Source of the DNA: Sparassis latifolia
Taxonomy: Eukaryota > Basidiomycota > Agaricomycetes > Polyporales > Sparassidaceae
Direction of reading: 5' to 3'
DNA length: 64,000 nt
NCBI GenBank assembly: GCA_018466975.1
Contig: CM031559.1
Coordinates: 2,790,001-2,854,000 of the forward strand
The position numbers were made by a program, and so were the translations under genes. The notes under the pieces were generated by a model. That model had not been told where the DNA came from, searched no databases, and worked only from the letters and a program-made list of their open reading frames with translations. Shown one piece after another: positions 56,225 through 64,000 of the stretch (its first letter is position 1; each line of letters opens with the position of its first letter).

Positions 56225-58415
56225 ATTAATTGCGCCTTTCACAGGTGCGCGCCTTCGTGCTGTATGCATGTCTAGCCGAACGGTTGAAGAACGACTACGG
56301 CTCATCGCGTCAACTGGAATCCACGTTGCTTCAACCGGTTAAACCTATTCCGTTCCGCTCTGAGAAGTATGCGCTCGTTCTCGAGCTACTTTTTCCGGTC
56401 TGCACGTCTCGGTAGCATGCTTGCTATGTCTGGTACGTCTTGACCATTACCCTAATACAAGCGCAGCGCACCGTACTAATTACCCGCAGGTTACTGAGAT
56501 GGAGTATACAACGACAAACTGGGGTCCAACCATTCGTGTATGGTCGTCCCCGTGTACTCCACTCCGCCAACCTTCCCACCAGTAGCAGTCCCGATCCACC
56601 TGTAATAGATGGCCGTGTCTGGGAATGTTCCAACGGTAGTCAGGTTGAAACTGTACTGCTCCCCATCCTCCAGCGTGAAGCCCAACACGAAGCCCTGCGG
56701 GACGACGGCGCCAGTGACATTGTCGAGACTAGCGCCGTAAGGCGTAACGGTGTTGAAGTCCACCGTCCGCGAGCCCTGGAAGCTGCACTGGTTCTGCAAG
56801 ACCACGCCGGACTCGCTGAGGTAGCCCGTATTGGCGAGGTTCGTCGAGTTGATCGCCTGCATGACCACACCGGCGACGAGGTACGGCCCGAGCTGTGCCT
56901 GGACCCAGTACCACTGCGAGGCATAGCCAAAGACGGGCGCGGGGGAGAAGTTGTGGTCGTGGTACCCGTTCCCGGTGAACTGCAGCGGCGTGCCGTCGAT
57001 GAGAAGGTCCACAACGGCGCGTCCGCCGGGGATCGTCACGGTCCAGCCGAACTCGGTAAACATCATCTTTTCGGTGGGACTGAGCGACACTCCTGTGGGC
57101 ACGGCGGTGTCGAAGTAGGGGTCATCGGTGACATTGCAAGCATAATGGGGCGACGCGCTGGAGGTCAAGACGATGGATCCAGAGATCCCATACTCTGGTG
57201 AGTTCAACTCGACCGTGAAGGTGTTTAAGTCGCTGCTCAAGAGGAATTTCCCGGCAGTACCCCATGTACCGTCAACGGCTTGGCCTTCAGTAGTGATGGT
57301 GCCGGTAGTCGTTGGAATATTGACATTATAAGCCGTTCCATTCGACAAGAATCCGTCGATACTGATAGTGAATTCAGGCTCCGTGGAACCTGCAGGACTG
57401 GTGTATAAGACGTTGCCTACCAGTCCAGAGCAGTTGTCAGAACGATATGCTTCACCCCAAGAACACGCGTTACCTACCTTGGTAGAAGGTCACTGTCACG
57501 CTGGAAGGTAATTCGTCACCGACAGGCTCAGAGACTCCCTGGATGTACCACCACTCCGTTTGCGTGTTGCTGGAGTTGGCCGCAAGGTACTGCCCGTCAA
57601 AAGGTACGGTATCCTTCACCGAACGGTGGCCATGGAGTGCAGTAGCAGCTGTCAGAGGTACGTTCAAGGTACAGCCACCATGATGCCGTAGAACACTTAC
57701 ACGCATAGCTCGCCCACAGTGCTGCAACGAAAACGACAGTAGCAGGAACGCGGAACATCGGTGCACCAAGAACGGTGAACATGGGCGAGTGCTGATGGGG
57801 AAGAGTGCCATGTAGCAACCTCCTTTAATGCTCCTCGCTCAGAACGCGCATCAATGACGAGCGCTAAGTAGTGCGTTATAATTGTTTGGAATGTTATTTG
57901 AAACTGATCGACGTAGGTCGGGAAGGTGCCTCATATAGGAGAACTTGCGACTTGTCGGGACCGTTCTACTCCGCAATCCTACATCATGTGGATTGTCTCA
58001 AAGTCGGAGTCGAAGTTCCCGTGGGTGAGTGCTCTCTGACTGAACAACATGGGTTACTGCCGTCCGTAATCTAGCCAACGGTGTTCCACGCGTGTTCGTT
58101 CTGTGGTCGCCAACAACTACTGAACATGGAAAACAACTCAAGCTCAGGGCGCGCACATGGCAAAGTTGTCATTTGCTCAGCGCAAAGTTACACGGTCGCT
58201 AGGATTTTCGCCGGGCAACGCACCGGCAATCCACAGAGATCAAAAGCTATCATCAGATTGTTCCTCCGCGCTACACTTTAACCCCATATGTTGCGTTAAC
58301 ATCCGTCCGCATGAGGTTTCTCGGTGTCCGGGTCACAGGCTATAACTTCGGCATTCCTTCTTATCCCAAAGCAGCAGCAGACCTTCTAAAGAAGGGAATA
58401 TACGCCATCCACCTC
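56225..58415. repeat. Tandem duplication, unit 2 (AttH-like gene plus flanks)
   Basis: Second copy of 53660-55850. The copies are separated only by the prenylcysteine-oxidase fragment. The right end falls near TTCTAAAGAAGGGAATATA, which is where unit 1 passes into that fragment. Confidence 0.9.
56491..57758 (-). CDS. Secreted AttH/CrtC-like lipocalin-fold protein, copy 2
   Basis: Same exon plan as copy 1 (57701-57758, 57478-57648, 56491-57416) and same length, 384 residues. Signal peptide MFRVPATVVFVAALWASYA; EWWYIQGVSEPVGDELPSS; FTGNGYHDHNFSPAPVFGYA. Differences from copy 1 cluster near the second motif and in QWYWVQAQLGPYLVAGVVMQ (copy 1: QWQWLQAQAGPYVLTGAIMQ), which may line the ligand cavity. 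Both copies have open frames. An alternative in-frame ATG is at 57782. Confidence 0.8.
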
Positions 58416-59470
58416 GTGTACCTTGCAAATAAATGGTGGCAGATCTAGCTCTGAGCCTCGCGGAATTTACCCAGGACTCATCACCCCCAATCATCAGGCT
58501 ACCTGTCTGAGACCGTGCGTGTAAATTTAAACGTCGTATGATTTTGTGCTGAAATAATGCAATATTTGCGAAACTTCTGGTGACAGCGAGTTTGGCAAAA
58601 TTTTCGAAATCTCCCGCTCTCGTGCTAATAGAAACAATGACTCAACGCATGGGCTTAAGGTCTCTGCCCTCTCCACTCTTCTGCACCGTGCCGAGCGGTG
58701 GTCATCCCCAGTGGAAAACGCGTCTTGTGAGATCGCAGCGAGTCGCACGAGGTCGTGGCTGTGACCAGCTGCGACCAGCCGTGAGATTTTGGACTATATG
58801 CGATCTTGAGCAAGGCCAGTCGAACGTGGTCGCAGGCTAACACAGTGCCAAGCGGGAGAATTGAGAGACTTCGCACCTACTCGAATATTAAGCTGCTGTA
58901 TAATAATTGTATTGTCGTGATTTAATACACTGTGACTACACTCGACGTCGTGTGAGTACCCTCGGCGTCGTGCGAGCTCCTGCGACATCGCGCGATCTAC
59001 TTCGACTTGCTCCGCTCTCGCTCTCGCTCTCGCCCCCGCTCCCGCTCCTGCCCGTATCCCCGCCCGCGCGCCCGCACCCGCGCACCCCTGCCCACACACG
59101 CTCGTCATCGTCATCTGAACGAACACGATGTCCATACGCAATAGATGTGGTGGCGAATCTGCGAGAAAGGATCTCATACGCGGAAGATTAGCACAACGTG
59201 ATCTACACTTGCACGTACAAAAGCAGGCAGTACTTACTACGGTAATCAGCAGCAACTGCGAGTACGGCTGAGGGGATCTCTCGACCATCTGATAAGTAAA
59301 TTTGAGGACATTTCAGGTGCTTGGGTGCCTGGCACAGAAACTGTCGCCGTACCTCGTCAATAGGGACACATCAGAGGATTACCATCAGGAAGACGAGCAC
59401 ACGTTCACATAGTCCGGATGTGTCGCAATGCGCACCACGCGTGCACCAGAAAGCAAACTTGTTCTCCTGG
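58416..59470. other. Intergenic, simple-sequence region
   Basis: No gene recognised. At 58933-59000 a short imprecise repeat of the type CTCGACGTCGTGTGAGTAC occurs three times or so. It runs into a CTCTCGCTCTCGCCCCCGCT low-complexity tract (about 59010-59100). Confidence 0.4.
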
Positions 59471-59489
59471 AACTGCTGCGAGATTAGAC

Positions 59490-59790
59490 AGGGAATGAGA
59501 TGTAGAACAGTTCGTACTGTGCGGGGTGCGGGCAGCTGTGTGCGCTCGAGCGTGGCATGACCGTCACATTGAGGCAGAGAAGGCTGTTGAGCCACTTCTC
59601 GACGGTGTCTTCGGCCGCATATAAAATCGGCATCTCGAGCTTGATCTCGCGCAGTGTGCGCGCTTTCGGCGGTGCCTTGACGATGGGCTTCTTGGAGCTC
59701 GAGCTTGCCGCTGCATTGTCTTCGCCCGCGGCGGTGTCTTCAGTAAGCGAGGGGTGGGTGCTCTCATGGAGCCATTGGTGAGCTTGAGTG
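59490..59790 (-). pseudogene. KRE33: Fragment of RNA cytidine acetyltransferase (Kre33/NAT10) gene
   Basis: About 100 codons read in one frame: AHQWLHESTHPSLTED, an Ala/Ser linker, KAPPKARTLREIKLEMPILY, AAEDTVEKWLNSLLCLNVTV and SCPHPAQYELFYISF. This resembles the segment of Kre33/NAT10 with a VEKWLN.LLCLD motif and a Cys-Pro-His-Pro stretch before a NRD motif. Nothing upstream or downstream continues the gene, so it is called a dislodged gene fragment. The assignment rests on memory of the motif. Confidence 0.5.
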
Positions 59791-60198
59791 AGAGCGATCA
59801 GCCGGTATAATAAGCATCGTGCTCTGGAAGTCAGAGCGACTGGATGCAGGAGGATAAGAGTGCAGACGTGGTGGTGACATGAGTAAACGAGGAAACGAGT
59901 AGATTTAGCTGACTACGGTGACGCATCCATGTCTCTGTCACATGATGAGCTCGGCGTGGGTGCAAAGAGATGATATAAGTACAAGTACACTGGGCACAAG
60001 TACAACGTATAATGTATAGCTAATCGAGACATGCGTGCAGGCAAAATTCGACAGATAGCCTTACATCGAGCAAAGTGCAATTCAGATGGGACATGGTACA
60101 GGATCGACGCGTCAAATCACAGGATCTCTCGCACGTGTTCGACCGATCTGGTTCGACCTCCTGTGACTCCGTCCGGGGGCCCATGTAACCCAGGTACG

Positions 60199-60330
60199 GC
60201 GGGTCTAAGTAGTCGGTCGACGTCGGTGAATGGTCGATACCGGCTCTTGCATGCTTCGGTTACAACAGGGCTAAGTAGTCGGTCGACGTCGGTGAATGGC
60301 CGACACCGGCTCTTGCGCGCCTCGGGAGGG
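60199..60330. repeat. 66-bp direct tandem duplication
   Basis: CTAAGTAGTCGGTCGACGTC begins at 60205 and again at 60271. The two units match through GGTGAATGG and ACCGGCTCTTGC with only a few differences. Confidence 0.9.
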
Positions 60331-60706
60331 AGGTGCGCGTGGTTACATAGGAATGAAGAGCAGGGACTAAGTCGTTTAATGTGTCGATGGCGGGTATCTC
60401 CCAGGATCGGTGAGATAGACATGGTGCGGGCAGTAAAGTCTGGAGAGAAAGAGGGATCAATGAGTGACGTGGATAGCTCGTAAAGGTTGAAACATGCACA
60501 CACTCGGCCGGTCACACAGAATCGTGGAAGTCGTCTTGTAGGTGAAGAAAGGTTGGTAAATGGGGGTAAACGGGAGAAACGCCTGGCTTTATACTTATGG
60601 GGAGGGGCAATCCCTCCAAAGGGAACGGCCGCTTAGTCAGCGAAGCGCCACCGGGAAGGACCCCAGCGCCTACGCCGCCTACGCCACGTACGGTGGCTGA
60701 AGCGTT

Positions 60707-61190
60707 CGTTGACCCTGAAGTGCAAAGTGACCTAGAAGTGCAAGATGCACTCTCCTAGGAATTCTACTTCACCAAAATTCACCAAAAAATCTGTAGTAGT
60801 TGAAATTGTCCCTAGCATCTTAAACATATAATTTGAGTGCAAACTTCCATGGGGAACAGTACGTGGTCCACAACTTGCAGGGTGGACGTGACTTAGGCGT
60901 GACAATGAAGCGCTGTATTTTGAACTCCGACTAGGGGACAGACAAAGGAACGGCATGTCGGCAATTGTGACGATCTGTGACCGATTGGGCGCTCTTGCTT
61001 GCAAATGAGTCTCTTCCTTGCGCAAGTTCTCAAGATGACACAAAATCAAGAAAAAATTACGGGAAGTGTTGAAGGCATGCTTTATATGTTAAATATTATG
61101 TAGGAAAAATCCTGGGGTCAAATGGGCTCAGTCTGAATGCATGGCGACAGAAGTGCAAGACACCTTGCACTACAGGGTCAACGATAGTGT
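60707..61190. mobile_element. MITE, copy 2 of a family of two
   Basis: Homologous to 31864-32369 in the same orientation. The left end is CGTTGACCCTGAAGTGCAAA; the right end GCACTACAGGGTCAACG is its inverted counterpart. The left terminus seems to lack the outer ACTAT present at the right end. No coding capacity. Confidence 0.8.
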
Positions 61191-62278
61191 ACACTTCGAA
61201 GCAATCCCTTCAAATTTTAACCGAAATAACATTATAACTTGACTTTGTGATGCTCATAGCACTTGCCCCAAGTCAAATTAAAACAATTGCTCCAGTAGAA
61301 CACCTCTTAGGATGAGCTTGACTAAGTATCAGAATGTGCGACGCATTTGCGACGTCAACGGCGACACCGCGCCTTTTGTTCCAGTGAGAAAAAGTGGAGC
61401 TAATGAGTATGCCGAGGTAACGTTCAACGCAAATTTTTGGATTTCGATGTCCTTCATGCGTTTCTCAGGCTGCTTACACCCATATCTCAACTAACACTGA
61501 AAATAATATAATTTGACGTTGAACATTTTCTCGGAATAGCTTCAAAACTCTTATTTATGCACTTAGTCGGATCAGAATTGTGTTGTGGAAGGCAGGAAAC
61601 GCATCGCACAGGGATTATGCCATCTGCCACTGAATGTCAATAACTGCAAATAAAAATCCGCTTGCAGGGATTGCCCCTTGATAGTCCAAGTCAAGCCGTG
61701 ATCTTGTGCGTCTTGGTTCGTTCTTGGAATATGCGTTTTTCACTGGGGGTCATCCTTCATCCGTTTCCATCTGTATCTCGCGTTGTGCTTCGTCGTTTAC
61801 TTGTGAACCGAGCTTACCAGAGTTTGAGGACGTCCCGGGCTGAGTAAAAGTTGGGATGTACATAAAACGTGCCCGGTCCGTGGGCAGCTCAGAAATGTCA
61901 TATAGTCTTCTGTCTTACGACGAATAGTCCTCTCACCGACGGTGCGGAGGGGTAAGAAGACCAGCACAAGCACGCTTCGTCCTAGTCTGTTGTTAGAGAA
62001 GATGGTACCTTCAGAAGTAAATCCTCCTCTGGCGTATTCAGTGAGTATGACCTCCCCCCGCCCACAAACTTACGCAATGAAAATGCGCTTGAAGAAGCGG
62101 GCGAACAACGAGACCTGCCATACAAGGAAACGCACCCACTCAGACCACGCCCAGACGCCGGCGCCAATAGTGCGTGAGTGCGGCACACAACCACGACGCC
62201 TATTCCAACAACGACAGTGATACCTATCTCGACACATATAATCAGACTCCTCACGGGCCCGACACCGGCTTTACAACG
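61191..62278. other. Intergenic upstream of the prenylcysteine-oxidase-like gene
   Basis: AT-richer than its surroundings, with no recognised coding exon. Short + frames at 61312 and 61942 have no recognisable family. Confidence 0.4.
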
Positions 62279-64000
62279 ATGCACACATTCCTTCTTCTGC
62301 TCCCGCTGATCACCGCGACACACGCCTTCCAGATCCCCTTCTTCTCCCGTCACCAGGCGCCGCTCTCTCCTGCACAGGTCACACAACCCGCGGAGCCGCC
62401 GAACAAGATCGCGGTTATCGGAGCGGGCGCGGGCGGGTCGTCTGCGGCGTTCTGGATCGCGAAGGCGCGCGAGCGGTTCGGGCTCGACGTCGAGGTGGAC
62501 GTGTACGAGCGGAGCGGGTATATCGGCGGACGTGCGTAATTCCCTCCGGAACGTGGGATGTAATGTGTGCGATTGCGGTGGCTGACGGGTGCGTGCGCGT
62601 ACAGGGAGCACGGTGGTGCACCCGTATGGGGACGCGGCATACGAGCCGGTGGAGCTCGGCGCGTCCATCTTCGTGGGTGCGAACAAGATCCTCTGGCGGG
62701 CGACGGACGAGTTCGGGCTCGAGCGCATCGACTTTGGTGACGACGACGACGGGGTGATGGGTATCTGGGACGGCGGGGAGTTCGTCGTCGAGGTGCGTTG
62801 GCGCTTCCCCCTCGATTGCTTGTTCGCAGAGTCCTCTCAACGCTGCGCTCTAGAACGGCGGAGGCTTCTTCGGCGGGTGGTGGAACACCCTGAAGGCGCT
62901 CTGGCGGTATGGCTACCACGCACCGCGGAAAACGCAAGCTCTGTGCGTAGCTCTTTCGTTTGTGTTGACAGCACACTGAGTTGGTGTGCAGTGTACGATC
63001 GATGGTGTCGGACATGCTCACGCTGTACGCACCGGGCACGCCGGGCTTCCCCAACATGACCGCGCTGGCAGACACGCTCGGATGGGCGGGCGTCATCGCG
63101 CAGACGACGACGGAGTACTTTGACCTGCAGGGCGTGGACCGCCGGTGGACGCGGGAGGTGATCGACGCCGTCACGCGCGTCAACTACGGGCAGGTGCGCA
63201 CATCGCCGTTCCGCTCCGCGCGCGCGCTCTGTGCCCCCGCTGATCGTGACGCAGAACGCACACAGGATCCACGCGCTGGAGGGGATGGCGTCCCTCGCGG
63301 CGACGGGCGCGACGAGCGTCAAGGGCGGGAACTTCCAGCTCTTCGAGCACTTCCTCGCGCGGAGCAACGCGTCCGTGCACCTGAACACCTCCGTGCGTCC
63401 TCCCTTCCCCTCTTTCCTCCCCGCTTCGTTGCCACTCACCCAGCGCCAGGTGACGAGCCTCGTGCCGACGAAGCACGGCTGGGTGCTCACCAGCAGCAGC
63501 AGCAGCAGCAACTCAGACGCAAGCACGGCGCAGACGCAGACGCAGACATACCGCGGCGTCGTGCTCGCCGCGCCGTTCCACACGAGCGCGCTCGCGCTCC
63601 CGGAGGCGGTGGCCGCGCTCGTGCCGCCGCAGCCGTACGTGCACCTGCACGTCACGCTGCTGAGCACGCGCACGCCGCGCCCGTCGGCGGCGTACTTTGG
63701 GGTCGCGCGCCCGCCGACGGAGGTGCTCACGACGAGCGCGGGGGCGGAGCGCGGGGGCCGCGCGCCCGAGTTCAACTCGCTGACGTACCACGGGCGCGTG
63801 CGGCGGCGCGACGGGGAGGAGGCGGTGCCGGAGGAGTGGGTGGTCAAGATATTCTCTCGGGAGCGCGTGGGGGACGCGTGGCTGGAGGGCGTGTTTGGGG
63901 ATGTGGGGTGGGTGCTGCGGAAGGAGGTGCGTTTGGCGTGGGGGTGGTGTTGGGTTGCAAGGGCGCGGTCGCTGATGGTTTTTTCTTTTTTTTTTTTTGG
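62279..64000 (+). CDS. Prenylcysteine oxidase-like FAD enzyme, 3' end outside the window
   Basis: Starts at ATG 62279 with a signal peptide ([17 protein letters not shown]). Exons: 62279-62531, 62605-62792, 62854 to about 62942, then three more, the last visible ending at 63926 before a GT donor. The FAD-binding motif is [20 protein letters not shown], then the GG signature [16 protein letters not shown]. The prenylcysteine-lyase domain follows ([81 protein letters not shown]). The family oxidises the thioether of prenylcysteines, yielding cysteine, a prenal and H2O2. The fungal substrate is not certain. A 16-nt T tract near the window end would be intronic. A truncated copy lies at 55.9 kb. 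Confidence 0.85.

Noticed and set aside
62837..63847. 336-codon minus-strand frame
   Set aside because: Antisense to the prenylcysteine-oxidase-like exons; an artefact of high GC content.
1..64000. CRISPR arrays, bacterial operons, viral or prophage genes
   Set aside because: None seen; introns and eukaryotic housekeeping genes show nuclear fungal DNA.

Overview
The window looks like nuclear DNA of a filamentous basidiomycete, most likely an Agaricomycete of the polypore type. Genes are on both strands and split by many 50-65 nt GT-AG introns, and exons join into eukaryotic housekeeping proteins: complex I 51-kDa subunit, mitoribosomal uS4, gamma-tubulin complex GCP2 and two ERAD factors. 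BTB, F-box and 2-oxoglutarate-oxygenase paralogues in various states of decay lie among them. All gene models were spliced by eye, so exon borders, and first exons above all, are less certain than gene identities.

Layout. 0-2.3 kb: intergenic, with a TA-flanked MITE (577-953) and a 900-bp foldback element with CACTG ends (1386-2285). 2.6-14.3 kb: secreted class 3 lipase (+), LRR-like orphan ORF (-), mitochondrial uS4m (-), GCP2/Spc97 (+), and a peroxisomal acyl-CoA/4-coumarate ligase-like enzyme ending in SKL (-). 14.3-17.1 kb: no gene recognised. 17.2-21.3 kb: three tandem BTB/POZ genes (-), the third frameshifted. 22.3-24.2 kb: L-amino-acid-oxidase-like flavoprotein pseudogene (+). 24.3-28.4 kb: 2OG-Fe(II) oxygenase (-) and F-box protein (-).

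28.8-33.2 kb and 45.3-50.3 kb are two copies of one duplicated block, BTB (+), 2OG oxygenase (-), UBX gene (-). They have decayed in complementary ways. The first keeps the oxygenase and has lost BTB and UBX; the second keeps UBX and has nonsense mutations in BTB and the oxygenase. Between them lie NDUFV1 (33.6-35.6 kb, -), a 3.5-kb gene-poor pyrimidine-rich stretch, a dual-specificity phosphatase (39.9-40.6 kb, -), and two diverged tandem-repeat arrays (41.9-42.9 and 44.1-44.8 kb).

49.3-53.5 kb: the intact UBX gene is a UBA-membrane hairpin-UAS-UBX protein (FAF2/Ubx2 type). It is divergent from a membrane-anchored CUE-domain protein (Cue1 type), so two ER-associated degradation partners appear to share an upstream region. 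53.7-58.4 kb: tandem duplication of a secreted AttH/CrtC-like (Diels-Alderase/kievitone-hydratase-like) gene. A truncated copy of the prenylcysteine-oxidase-like flavoprotein gene sits between the two copies; the full gene starts at 62.3 kb and runs off the window. 58.4-62.2 kb: mostly non-coding, with a Kre33/NAT10-like fragment, a 66-bp tandem duplication and a second copy of a MITE also present at 31.9 kb.
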